The position numbers and the translations under genes are program-made. A stretch of 35,824 bases of DNA from a virus, in IMG/VR virus record IMGVR_UViG_3300022562_001114, positions 1 through 35,824 of that record. One strand, written 5' to 3'. The notes under the pieces were generated by a model. It had not been told where the DNA came from, did not search any database, and saw only the letters and a program-made list of their open reading frames with translations. Shown in pieces: positions 21,482 through 29,646 of this stretch. How positions within the stretch are numbered: position 1 is the stretch's first letter; the number at the start of each line of letters is the position of its first letter.

Positions 21482-24075
21482 CGACGCCGTCCGAGAACAT
21501 CGGCGAAGCAACGATCGAAGTCGATGCCGACACCGATCCGGCAAGCCGTGCCCTACGCGAGTTCTCCCGTGATGTGAACGGCCGACTGCACGACATTCGC
21601 GGACGGTTCGCCTCCGAGTCTGCGCTCATCGGCCGGTCACTCACAGATGCTGCCGATGGTGGTGGCGAGCTCGGCAACAGTGTGGACAGGCTGACGCACC
21701 GGTCTGGCCGGCTCGGCAGCATCCTCGGATCAGTATCTGGCGCACTAGGTGGTCTTGGCGCGTCACTCGCGCGCGTTGGTGCAGCAGCCGGTTCCGCGGC
21801 TCCGGCACTGGCAAGCGTCGTCGCTACCACGCAGGCACTAGCGCCGGCTAGCGCCACGGCAGTGACGGCGTTCGTGGCTGTGAAGCAAGCTGGACTTGCA
21901 CTTCAGCTCGGCATGATGGGCGTTGAGGATTCCGTCACTGCGGCGTTCGACACGAGCGAAGAGGGCGCCAAGGCGTTCCAGGAGTCTTTGGAGAACCTGT
22001 CTCCGGAGGCGACGAACTTCGCGAAGAAGGTGCGCGAGTTGGCGCCTGCCTTCACGAAGGTCCAGCAGTCCATCCAGAACGCATTGTTCAAGGATCTTGA
22101 CGACACGCTGGGCAAACTTTCACGAGTCACGCTCGGAGTGTTCCAAGGCAACCTGGAAGAGTCAGCCAGCCTGCTCAACAAGATGGCCAAGAGCGCTGCC
22201 GAGTCTGCCATCAACCTGGCTGACGACGGCACTCTCGGTCAGGCCCTCTCCGGAGCCAACAAGGGACTTGCCCACTTCATCGACCTCCCTGGTATGGCAG
22301 TGACCGCGATCGGCCAGCTCGCGGCGGCAGCAGCACCAGCATTCGACCGGCTGGCCAGCGTTGCCTCTGACTCTTTCGGCGCGGCCGCAGTGAACCTGGG
22401 TAAGGCATTCGAGTCAGGCGCACTGACGGAATCGATTGATACAGCAGTCAATCTGCTGTTCCAGTTGGGCTCTGTGCTTGGCAACGTGGGTGCCATCGCA
22501 AAGAACGTCTTCGGTCCCATCCAGGCTTCTGGCGGTGGTCTGATCGGCATTCTGGAGCAGATCACGTCTGCGCTGAAGGAAGCGACAGCTTCCAAGGGTT
22601 TCCAGGACGCCATCCTTGCGCTTGCCGGTGTGATGGGAACCGTCGCCCAAACCGTCGGCCCGCTGATTACGCAGGCGCTCGCTGCTCTCGGCCCGATCTT
22701 CGCGACGTTGGGACCGCCGGTCCAGCAGCTCGTCAAGGATCTCGGTTCGGCGCTGCAGCCCATCATCGCAGCGCTCGGTCCGGTCCTGGCGTCGATTGCA
22801 AGAGCCTTCGGGGCACTGGTTTCCGCGGTGTCGCCGCTGCTCCCTGTCATCGGGTCGCTGGTGGCTTCGGTGCTTCCGCTCGTCATTCCGATCTTCGATG
22901 CGCTGAAGACCGTCATCGATGCATTGGCACCCGTGATCGCCCAGCTGGTGTTCACGCTGTCAGCTGCCCTGGCACCGATCATCCAGGCACTGGCTCCGAT
23001 TGTGGCTCAGCTTGCCGCGACGATCGGGAATCAGTTGGCATCGGTGGTTGGCATCCTGGCCGAGCTCATCCTTGAGCTGTCGCCCACGCTTATCAAGCTG
23101 GGTGAGATCTTCGGAGAGTTGATCACAGCGCTTGGTCCTCTGATCCAGGTGGTTGCTGATCTGGCTGTCAAGCTCCTGAACGACCTGATGCCGTTCATCG
23201 AGCCGCTGATCCAACTCGTCGGAGAACTCGCTGCGATCTTCGCCGATGAGCTGGCTGCCATCATCCGCACAGTAGTCATCCCAGCCATCCAGCTGATCGT
23301 GGCACTCCTGCAGGGAGACTTCAGCGGTGCTCTTGAAGCTGCGAAGCGGCTTGTCAGAGGCATCATTGATACGTTTGTCCGCTGGTTCAGCGAACTCCCG
23401 GGGAGGATCTGGGGGGCACTTTCCTCTCTGGCTGAGCGGCTTTCTTCCCGTATGAGGGAAGCAGGACAGCGTCTTGCTGCTGCCACCGCACAGAAGATTG
23501 CAGAGACTGTCACCCAGGTGAAGCAGCTCCCTGGCAAGGCTGCTGCGGCGTTGGGCGACCTCGGGTCGAGGCTGTACAAGTCGGGTCAGTCGCTGGTCCG
23601 CGGGTTCATCAGTGGCATCAAGTCGATGCTTGGTGCTGTGGGCGACGCCGCCAGCTCTGTTGCCAAGAGGGCGCGGGACTTCTTCCCGTTCTCGCCGGCG
23701 AAGGAGGGCCCGTTCTCGGGCCGTGGATGGACGCTGTATTCGGGACAGGCGGTGGGTGACTCCCTGGCCGATGGCCTGATGCAGCGTGCTGAGGTGGTGG
23801 GGCGTGCTGCCAGGTCTGTGGCTGCTACCGCTCAGGGAGCGATCGCGGCAACGGTGGAGTCTTCTGCCGTTGCTGGTCCTGCCGCGGCGGTGGGCGGCCT
23901 GGTGGGGCCGACGGTAGTTTCCCCGGCTACGGCTCCAGTGGTTCAGGTTACGCTGAGTCTGACGAATCAGGGTGTGATTGGGTCGCAGTTCGAGTTGGAG
24001 AACTGGCTGGTCAAGGCGTTGGAGAATGTGGATCGGATGGGGCGTCTTCCTCGTTCACTGACGGCGGTGAGGTGA
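21478..24075 (+). CDS. Tape measure protein
   Basis: 865 residues, largest tail gene; GTG 21478 in a GTGA overlap with the chaperone. N-terminus is Ala/Gly-rich and helical; residues about 330-620 repeat short hydrophobic helical units with LGPxxxxL and LAPxIxxL patterns, giving membrane-like segments typical of tape measure proteins; a basic amphipathic region follows, then FFPFSPAKEGPFSGRGW and SGQAVGDSLADGL, which are hallmark C-terminal motifs. It sets tail length and probably helps DNA enter the cell. At about 0.15 nm per residue (general rule) the tail would be near 130 nm. Confidence 0.92.
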   Translation: MTTPSENIGEATIEVDADTDPASRALREFSRDVNGRLHDIRGRFASESALIGRSLTDAADGGGELGNSVDRLTHRSGRLGSILGSVSGALGGLGASLARVGAAAGSAAPALASVVATTQALAPASATAVTAFVAVKQAGLALQLGMMGVEDSVTAAFDTSEEGAKAFQESLENLSPEATNFAKKVRELAPAFTKVQQSIQNALFKDLDDTLGKLSRVTLGVFQGNLEESASLLNKMAKSAAESAINLADDGTLGQALSGANKGLAHFIDLPGMAVTAIGQLAAAAAPAFDRLASVASDSFGAAAVNLGKAFESGALTESIDTAVNLLFQLGSVLGNVGAIAKNVFGPIQASGGGLIGILEQITSALKEATASKGFQDAILALAGVMGTVAQTVGPLITQALAALGPIFATLGPPVQQLVKDLGSALQPIIAALGPVLASIARAFGALVSAVSPLLPVIGSLVASVLPLVIPIFDALKTVIDALAPVIAQLVFTLSAALAPIIQALAPIVAQLAATIGNQLASVVGILAELILELSPTLIKLGEIFGELITALGPLIQVVADLAVKLLNDLMPFIEPLIQLVGELAAIFADELAAIIRTVVIPAIQLIVALLQGDFSGALEAAKRLVRGIIDTFVRWFSELPGRIWGALSSLAERLSSRMREAGQRLAAATAQKIAETVTQVKQLPGKAAAALGDLGSRLYKSGQSLVRGFISGIKSMLGAVGDAASSVAKRARDFFPFSPAKEGPFSGRGWTLYSGQAVGDSLADGLMQRAEVVGRAARSVAATAQGAIAATVESSAVAGPAAAVGGLVGPTVVSPATAPVVQVTLSLTNQGVIGSQFELENWLVKALENVDRMGRLPRSLTAVR

Positions 24076-24076
24076 C

Positions 24077-25438
24077 ATGGCTGACGGGTACTTCGTCGGG
24101 ATCAACTGGAACAACGACGGCGGCGAGTTCGGTGGAGACTTCACTGACGTCGGCGAGGACGTCACAGCTGATGTGCTGCAGAAAGACCCAGTGACGTTCC
24201 AGTACGGGCGTGACCAGAGTCGTTCCCTGTCTCCTCCGCGGGTTGGCTCAATCGGGTTTGGACTGTGCAATCCGAACGGCTTGTACTCCCCGGAGAATCC
24301 GTTGAGTCCGATCGCTTCTGATGTGGCTCCAGCTGCTCAGATCAAGGTGACGGAGACCATCGGTGGCGTTGAGTACCCGCTGATGCGTGGTCGAATCGAC
24401 AGTTTCATGATGAGCACTAGTCGGCGTGACCAGACGGTTCAGATCACGGGCCTCGATGATTTGGCGCTCCTGCGCGGTAACAAGATCACCACGCAGCTCT
24501 ATCAGGCTCGGCGTACTGGAGACTTGATCATTGCGATTCTCGATGCGCTCAATTGGAGTGGTCCGCGGAACATCGATGTCGGAGCGTCGTTCCTGCCTTA
24601 CTGGTGGGCCTCCAACGACGATGCTTTTGACCTGGTGACAGCCTTGCTGCGCGCCGAGGGACCGCCCTCCGTGGCGTATGTGGCGCCAGATGGAGCGTTC
24701 ACTTTCCGGGACAGGCATCACCGTCTCCTCAGTCTTCCCTCGCTGGTCCCACAGGTCATCCTGTCGGATCGCCCAACTGTTCCCCTGTACGACTCATTCA
24801 CGCGGACCGTTGCCAACGGATGGGGGACCGCAGACACGGGACAGACCTGGACGACAGATGGAGGTGCGTTGGCGAACTACAGCGTCAACGGCACCACAGG
24901 CCAGCACGTTCACAGTGTGATCGGGACCTCGATGAACACACTGATCCCGTCGCCTGGCGCTGACGTAACCGTTCAGGCGAACGTGTCTGTCGACTCGGTC
25001 CCGACCGGGAATGCCTACCTCATCTTCCTCCTCGTGCGGGCAGCTAGCGCAGACGACGCCTTCCAGGCCAGGCTCCGGATCGCTCCTACCAGCGGAGACA
25101 TGGTGCTGACCATCCGAAAGCGAGTAGCTGGGGTAGAGACACAGCTCTCGACGTACAGCACCGGGTTCACTTACGTGGCGAACACGGTGTACCGGATGAA
25201 ATTCCAGGTCGATGGATCCAACCTGCGGGCGAAGATCTGGCCGGCCTCGGCCTATGAGCCGAGTACATGGCAGACGACTGTTGTCGATACGACGTTTGTC
25301 TCGGCTGACAATGTTGGTGTGCGGTCTACGCCTTTCACCGGGGTGACGAACACGCCTCCCATTACCTTCAGCTTCGATGACTTCCAGGCGACTACTCCCG
25401 ACGATGCGGCCAATGCTGCAGCTTCGGCCACTTGTTAG
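24077..25438 (+). CDS. Minor tail protein: hub N-part plus lectin-like domain
   Basis: 453 residues, ATG 24077 with GAGG upstream, one base after the tape measure stop. Residues 1-235 are hub-like: FQYGRDQSRSLSPPRVGSIGF, LMRGRIDSFMMSTS, VQITGLDDLALLRG and GAFTFRDRHHRLLS. Residues about 240-440 form a separate concanavalin/laminin-G-type domain starting LYDSFTRTVANGWGTADTG and ending FSFDDFQATTP, a fold often used for carbohydrate binding in Streptomyces phages. It is part of the tail tip and likely involved in host-wall recognition. Ends with a short Ala-rich tail. Confidence 0.75.
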   Translation: MADGYFVGINWNNDGGEFGGDFTDVGEDVTADVLQKDPVTFQYGRDQSRSLSPPRVGSIGFGLCNPNGLYSPENPLSPIASDVAPAAQIKVTETIGGVEYPLMRGRIDSFMMSTSRRDQTVQITGLDDLALLRGNKITTQLYQARRTGDLIIAILDALNWSGPRNIDVGASFLPYWWASNDDAFDLVTALLRAEGPPSVAYVAPDGAFTFRDRHHRLLSLPSLVPQVILSDRPTVPLYDSFTRTVANGWGTADTGQTWTTDGGALANYSVNGTTGQHVHSVIGTSMNTLIPSPGADVTVQANVSVDSVPTGNAYLIFLLVRAASADDAFQARLRIAPTSGDMVLTIRKRVAGVETQLSTYSTGFTYVANTVYRMKFQVDGSNLRAKIWPASAYEPSTWQTTVVDTTFVSADNVGVRSTPFTGVTNTPPITFSFDDFQATTPDDAANAAASATC

Positions 25439-25446
25439 GAACTGTC

Positions 25447-26337
25447 ATGCCTTCCGAGTTCGAGTACATCGACCCTTTCGTCTACGAGATCGGCTGGCGT
25501 GACATCATCAACGATGTTCAGATCTCGGTGACGGAGCGGGTGCCGGATTCTGTCTTCACGACGGTGTGGGAGAGCGATGACACGCTCGTGTTCTCATCGG
25601 GTGAGTCGAAGCTCGTCGTGATGGAAGCGCAGGATCCTTTCTTGCAGGCGCAGCCTGTCACGGCAGCTGATGGCGACATCGTCTTCACTGGGCCTGGTAC
25701 TCCGTCGGTTGCGCTGAGCCGGCTCTCTGGCACGACGACGACCGCGACGATCACAGCTGTCAGTGGCGCGATGACCATCTCGTACCTCAGGCTGCGCGCC
25801 AGGTCTGTTCCGGTGGCACGCACGGTGCAGGTCGTCCAGACAGATTCAACTTCGATCTTGAAGCACGGTAACCGCACTTATCCGAACGACGTTCCATTTA
25901 TCGGTCAGCATGATGCTTTGGCTGTGGCCCTGCTTCTGCTCTCCCAGTATGCGCAGCGCCGTCCCACAGTGTCCGTTCCGATTGTGTCGGCGAACCTTCC
26001 AGAACACCTGCAGGAAGTCAGCCGAACAATCTCTGACATGATCACGGTGCGGAATTCTTCTATCGGTCTGGACTCTGACTTCTACATCGAGAACATTCAG
26101 CACGCGCTACGCCGCATGGTGGCAGTAGAGGATTGTCCAGGGCCGGTGCACTATACGACGTTCGGGTGCGAACAGGCTGGTTCTTTGGTGTCGGTCAACC
26201 CGTTCACTTTCGACAAGACGGGTGCCGGCTTCGATGATGGCGCCTTCGGGTCGAGCGTGGCGGACGATCCTACGACGATTTTCATCTTCGACCACCCGAC
26301 GCAGGGGAAGTTCGATGTGGGCAGGTTCGCCACCTGA
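25447..26337 (+). CDS. Minor tail protein: hub C-part
   Basis: 296 residues, ATG 25447 with TAGGAA upstream. The beginning (FVYEIGWRDIINDVQISVTE) looks like the continuation of the hub domain that the preceding gene starts, with SGESKLVVMEAQDPF and a beta-sandwich stretch, then LKHGNRTYPNDVPFIGQHDA and ALLLLSQYAQRRPTVSVPI. The C-terminal region ends in FIFDHPTQGKFDVGRF. Together the two genes appear to be a hub divided at the lectin domain. Frame differs from the preceding gene and 8 bases separate them. Confidence 0.7.
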   Translation: MPSEFEYIDPFVYEIGWRDIINDVQISVTERVPDSVFTTVWESDDTLVFSSGESKLVVMEAQDPFLQAQPVTAADGDIVFTGPGTPSVALSRLSGTTTTATITAVSGAMTISYLRLRARSVPVARTVQVVQTDSTSILKHGNRTYPNDVPFIGQHDALAVALLLLSQYAQRRPTVSVPIVSANLPEHLQEVSRTISDMITVRNSSIGLDSDFYIENIQHALRRMVAVEDCPGPVHYTTFGCEQAGSLVSVNPFTFDKTGAGFDDGAFGSSVADDPTTIFIFDHPTQGKFDVGRFAT

Positions 26338-26342
26338 CCAAC

Positions 26343-26373
26343 GGAACGATCTTGATGCGGGTACGCATACTGT
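26343..26373 (+). promoter_or_regulatory. Candidate leaderless promoter, copy of the one at 20771
   Basis: TACTGT at 26368-26373 is 6 bases before ATG 26380, no Shine-Dalgarno sequence. Aligned on the ATG it shares 27 of 40 positions with the site at 20771. -35 region is AACGAT, against AATGAT there. Confidence 0.5.
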
Positions 26374-26379
26374 CTTCCC

Positions 26380-26715
26380 ATGGCCAAGACCAGTAGCGCC
26401 TACGTCCGGGCACGCATGAACCACGGCAGGTGGATCGCTGACTGTCCACGCCCCTACTGCACCAACGCGATGCGGCTCACTCTCGGCCAGATCACTTTCC
26501 ACTGCGCCGGCGAAGGCGGATGTGGCATGCATGCGGCTGTCGCATGGCCTGACAGTGCCGAACTGATTCAGGCAGTCCTTGAGCAGCGTCCGGTTCCAGG
26601 AACCCGGAACTGGTATCCAGCTGGTCATCCCGAGGCTGTCAGGCTTGGCCTGCCGCATGGTCAGTCGGTATCCGATCTGCGCGAAGAAACGCGACAGCAT
26701 GAGGGAGTGCTCTAG
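26380..26715 (+). CDS. Small Cys-rich protein of the tail region, 111 aa
   Basis: Begins MAKTSSAYVRARMNHGRWIA, then DCPRPYCTNAMRL and FHCAGEGGCGMHAAVAWP: two C-pairs (CPRPYC and CAGEGGC) that look like a zinc ribbon. The C-terminal half (RNWYPAGHPEAVRLGLPHGQ) is conserved-looking but unrecognised. Placed between hub and fibre-like genes yet with its own promoter-like element, so it may not be a structural protein. Stop overlaps the next GTG by one base. Confidence 0.7.
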   Translation: MAKTSSAYVRARMNHGRWIADCPRPYCTNAMRLTLGQITFHCAGEGGCGMHAAVAWPDSAELIQAVLEQRPVPGTRNWYPAGHPEAVRLGLPHGQSVSDLREETRQHEGVL

Positions 26716-27242
26716 TGGCTTGGTCGGCGCCGATGACGGCGGTAAGCAATACGGTCTTTACCGCGGCACAGTTCAACGCGTTCGTGCGTGACAACCTGAA
26801 CGAGACGGCTCCTGCGAAGGCAACCACGGCAGGTGGCTACTTCGTCACCACATCGCTGAACGCGATTGCTGAGCGTGTTCCGGATGAGGACATCGTGGCA
26901 ACGTCGCAGACGACTACCTCGACCTCCTACACCGATCTCGCGACGGCTGGGCCGGCGGTCACAGTTGTGACGGGAACGACGGCCGTGGTGGGGCTCTACA
27001 ACAGCAACGTCAACACCGGATCAACTTCGGCGCTGATGTCGTTCGAGGTGTCGGGCGCCAGCACCATCGCCGCGAACGACAACATGGCTATCGGCATCTC
27101 GGGAACGAATGCGACCCGTGAGGGCGCCACGTTCCTGGTGACTGGGCTGACTGCTGGATCTAACACTTTCACCTGCAAGTATCGCGTTGGTGCCGGCACG
27201 GGAACTTACGTCGACCGCCGGATCTTCGTTCTTCCCCTGTGA
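26715..27242 (+). CDS. Minor tail / fibre-like protein
   Basis: 175 residues, GTG 26715 sharing one base with the previous TAG. The N-terminus (AWSAPMTAVSNTVFTAAQFN then FVRDNLNETAPAKATTAG) is a segment found at the start of many actinophage tail proteins. The rest is Thr/Ser/Gly-rich beta sequence (VTVVTGTTAVVGLYNSNV, FEVSGASTIAANDNMAIGIS, YVDRRIFVLPL) that reads as a trimeric or jelly-roll tip domain. Probable distal tail component; receptor unknown. Confidence 0.7.
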   Translation: MAWSAPMTAVSNTVFTAAQFNAFVRDNLNETAPAKATTAGGYFVTTSLNAIAERVPDEDIVATSQTTTSTSYTDLATAGPAVTVVTGTTAVVGLYNSNVNTGSTSALMSFEVSGASTIAANDNMAIGISGTNATREGATFLVTGLTAGSNTFTCKYRVGAGTGTYVDRRIFVLPL

Positions 27243-27252
27243 GGCTTGACCG

Positions 27253-28170
27253 ATGACAACGACTCCCCTTTCTCCTGACCGTCTCCTGGAAGTGCTGCGT
27301 GCCGAGGGCCTGAAGGTCGTCGAACATTCCGGGTGGCGCACCCACAACCGGGCTGGACACGGACCGTGGGGCCCAGTCAACGGCGTGATGATCCACCACA
27401 CCGTCAGCACCGGCACCGCCAACTCCGTCCGCATCTGCTACGACGGCTACGACAGTCTGCCCGGGCCGCTGTGTCACGGCGTCATCGCCAAGGACGGCAC
27501 TGTCCACCTCACCAGCGCTGGTCGCGCCAACCACGCGGGCGGCGGCGACCCGAACGTTCTACAGGCCGTCATTGACGAGCGGTACAACAGTGCGCCTCCG
27601 GCACCCCACCAGCACCAGGGCAGCATCGGCGCCGTCGACGGCAACGCGCACTTCTACGGGTTCGAGTGCGTCAACCTCGGCGACGGGAAGGATCCGTGGC
27701 CCGCGGAACAGGTGACCGCTATCACGAAAGTGTCGGCGGCGATCTGCCGGGCGCATGGCTGGTCGGCGAAATCGGTGATCGGCCACAGCGAGTGGTCGGA
27801 CTGGAAGAACGATCCGAAGGGTCCAGGGATGCCGTCTATGCCTTCGCTGCGCACGGAGGTACAGGCTCGGCTAGCGCGTCCGGCGCCGGCCGGTAAGGAG
27901 GAGAGTATGCCCCTGTCGGACGAAGACGTACGGCGCATCGCTACGGCGGTCTGGGAGCACGAGATCAGCAACCGGTTCCGTCCGGATGCGTCGGGTAAGC
28001 CGCGGTCGATTCCGGCGCACTACTACCTGGAGTGGGGCGACCAGCACTTCGATGCGCTGGCGGAGGCGGTCGGGAAGGTGCCTTCGGCCACGGTCGCGAT
28101 CACCGATGAGCAGATGAGGCAACTGGCTGAGAAGGTTGCTGACCTCCTTTCGGAGAGGCTGGCGGACTGA
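27253..28170 (+). CDS. Endolysin: N-acetylmuramoyl-L-alanine amidase
   Basis: 305 residues. Residues about 20-200 are an amidase_2/PGRP-type Zn enzyme: VNGVMIHHTVS (first Zn His), then LCHGVIAKDGTVHL, NHAGGG, NAHFYGFECVNLGDG and the distal VIGHSEWSDWKNDPKGPG with Zn His and catalytic-side Lys. It cuts the amide bond between MurNAc and the stem peptide at the end of infection. A linker rich in Pro/Ala (ARLARPAPAGKEES) leads to an 87-residue C-terminal domain that has its own internal start. Followed at once by the holin candidate, forming the lysis cassette. Confidence 0.92.
   Translation: MTTTPLSPDRLLEVLRAEGLKVVEHSGWRTHNRAGHGPWGPVNGVMIHHTVSTGTANSVRICYDGYDSLPGPLCHGVIAKDGTVHLTSAGRANHAGGGDPNVLQAVIDERYNSAPPAPHQHQGSIGAVDGNAHFYGFECVNLGDGKDPWPAEQVTAITKVSAAICRAHGWSAKSVIGHSEWSDWKNDPKGPGMPSMPSLRTEVQARLARPAPAGKEESMPLSDEDVRRIATAVWEHEISNRFRPDASGKPRSIPAHYYLEWGDQHFDALAEAVGKVPSATVAITDEQMRQLAEKVADLLSERLAD
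27895..28170 (+). CDS. Internal in-frame start producing the endolysin C-terminal domain
   Basis: AAGGAGGAG at 27895-27903 lies 3 bases before ATG 27907, a near-perfect Shine-Dalgarno sequence inside the endolysin gene and in frame with it. Translation from here gives 87 residues beginning MPLSDEDVRRIATAVWEHEI and ending LAEKVADLLSERLAD: helical, likely wall-binding or multimerising. Some clostridial and enterococcal phage endolysins use such an internal start to make a two-part enzyme; whether this one does is inference from the sequence. Confidence 0.6.
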   Translation, partial: KEESMPLSDEDVRRIATAVWEHEISNRFRPDASGKPRSIPAHYYLEWGDQHFDALAEAVGKVPSATVAITDEQMRQLAEKVADLLSERLAD

Positions 28171-28367
28171 TGCGGGTGTCGAAGTACTGGAAGGCTGTGG
28201 TGGCTGCTGTTGCGGCTGGTGGTGCAGCTTTGTCGACGGCGGTGCAGGATGGTCAGGTCACGGCCAGTGAGTGGTGGGCGGTGATCGGCGCGGTCGTGAT
28301 GGCTGCCGGAGCAACGTGGGCAGTACCCAACCGGGGTGTCAAGGACGGAGAGGACGGAACGCTGTGA
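28170..28367 (+). CDS. Holin candidate, 65 aa
   Basis: ATG 28170 overlaps the endolysin TGA. Two hydrophobic segments: KAVVAAVAAGGAALSTAV (about 8-25) and WAVIGAVVMAAGATWAV (about 36-52), separated by a short polar turn (QDGQVTASEW), then a charged C-terminus (NRGVKDGEDG). This two-helix layout and place right after the endolysin fit a class II holin, which permeabilises the membrane to release or activate the endolysin. Confidence 0.8.
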   Translation: MRVSKYWKAVVAAVAAGGAALSTAVQDGQVTASEWWAVIGAVVMAAGATWAVPNRGVKDGEDGTL

Positions 28368-28597
28368 CAAGTCCACTGGATGCGCGGATGCGTGTGGCTG
28401 CAGAGAAGGTCGTGGCCGAGCTCGGCGGCATGGGCAGCGTGGATGTGTCGGGTCTTCAGCAGCAGATCACCGACCTGCACGAGCACCTGCATGCGGCGAC
28501 CACTGCAACCGCTGCGCTGACGTCTCGTGTCGAGGCGCTAGAGGCCGCGGCGAAGGTTCCGGTGCGGGGTGTGCGGCGGAAGACCGACAGCGAGTGA
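28364..28597 (+). CDS. Small coiled-coil protein of the lysis cassette, 77 aa
   Basis: GTG 28364 in a GTGA overlap with the holin gene. Helical throughout; VDVSGLQQQITDLHEHLHAA and ALTSRVEALEAAAK show heptad spacing of Leu/Val, so a coiled coil is likely. No signal peptide or membrane segment, which argues against a spanin. The C-terminus is basic (RGVRRKTDSE). Might be a lysis regulator or a tail-associated protein. Function unknown. Confidence 0.7.
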   Translation: MTSPLDARMRVAAEKVVAELGGMGSVDVSGLQQQITDLHEHLHAATTATAALTSRVEALEAAAKVPVRGVRRKTDSE

Positions 28598-29646
28598 AGG
28601 TCCTTGTCTACCCGTCGGACAGCTTCGGGTGCGGAAGTTTCCGCGCGATCTGGCCCGGTGGGTTGTGCGCGGCGGCCGGGCACGATGTCGAGGTAGTTCG
28701 GTCGCAGGACCGCCGTGTGCGTCTTGTACTTGAGAACGAGGTCGTGAAGGACGTTCTCGTCGAGGCGGATGTGGTGGTACTGCAGCGCGTCACGCACTTC
28801 CGGATGGCGCAGGCTGTGTCCGTCATGCGGGCAAAGGGCGTTGCGGTTGTGGTTGATGTGGATGATGACCTGTCGTCGATCCATCCATCGAACCCCGCAT
28901 GGTCACTGCATCGTCCTGGTCATGGTCCGCATTCGTGGCACAACCTGGCGCAGGCATGTCGAGATGCGACGTTGGTTACGGTGTCAACTCCAGCGCTTCT
29001 TGATGTGTACGCAAAGCATGGCCGCGGGCATGTGCTGCCGAACTACTTGCCGGACATGTACTACGAGCAGTCCCGGCAGGACTCGGATGTCATCGGCTGG
29101 CCTGGTTCGTTTCATTCACATCCGAATGATCCCGAGGCCGTGGGTGGCGCGGTAGCACGGCTCGTGGACGAGGGTGCCACGTTCGTCATGCGTGGTGATC
29201 CGACGGGCGCTGGGAGGGCTTTCGGGCTGGCTGAGGACCCAGTGGGCGGTGGCGTGGCGATCGAGGAATGGCCAGCGTCTGTGGCGTCGCTGGGGGTTGG
29301 GATCGCGCCATTGGCTGATACCAGGTTCAACGCGTGCAAGTCGTGGCTCAAGCCGCTGGAGATGTCCGCGACGGGGGTGCCGTGGGTGGCGTCTCCTCGA
29401 GCGGAGTACAAGCGGCTGCACCGTATGGGCGCCGGCCTGTTGGCCGAACGCCCTCGGGCTTGGTACCGGGAGCTCAAGCGGCTGCGTGAGTCTGCTGCGC
29501 TGCGGCTTGAGCTGAGTGAGGCGGGTCGGGAAGTTTCCGAGCAGCTCAGGTTGGCTGACAACGCATGGCGGTGGATCGATGCCTGGGGCCGCGCGTTCGA
29601 GCTTGAGCGTGCTATGCCGCGGTCTGGGGTAGTAGCTGGGCGTTGA
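28594..29646 (+). CDS. Glycosyltransferase, GT4-like (GT-B fold)
   Basis: 350 residues, GTG 28594 in a GTGA overlap. VLVYPSDSFGCGSFRAIWPG is a GT-B N-terminal strand-loop; VVVDVDDDLSSIHPSNPAW and TLVTVSTPALLDVYAKHG are typical of phage-type GT4 relatives; the C-terminal lobe has GVGIAPLADTRFNACKSWLK with the PLxDTxFNxxKS sugar-nucleotide binding motif and GVPWVASPRAEYKRL. Longer reading of the frame upstream shadows the previous gene and was rejected. Substrate unknown. It adds a fourth transferase to the phage, away from the other three, and its 3' end overlaps the convergent WhiB gene by 35 bases. Confidence 0.8.
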   Translation: MKVLVYPSDSFGCGSFRAIWPGGLCAAAGHDVEVVRSQDRRVRLVLENEVVKDVLVEADVVVLQRVTHFRMAQAVSVMRAKGVAVVVDVDDDLSSIHPSNPAWSLHRPGHGPHSWHNLAQACRDATLVTVSTPALLDVYAKHGRGHVLPNYLPDMYYEQSRQDSDVIGWPGSFHSHPNDPEAVGGAVARLVDEGATFVMRGDPTGAGRAFGLAEDPVGGGVAIEEWPASVASLGVGIAPLADTRFNACKSWLKPLEMSATGVPWVASPRAEYKRLHRMGAGLLAERPRAWYRELKRLRESAALRLELSEAGREVSEQLRLADNAWRWIDAWGRAFELERAMPRSGVVAGR

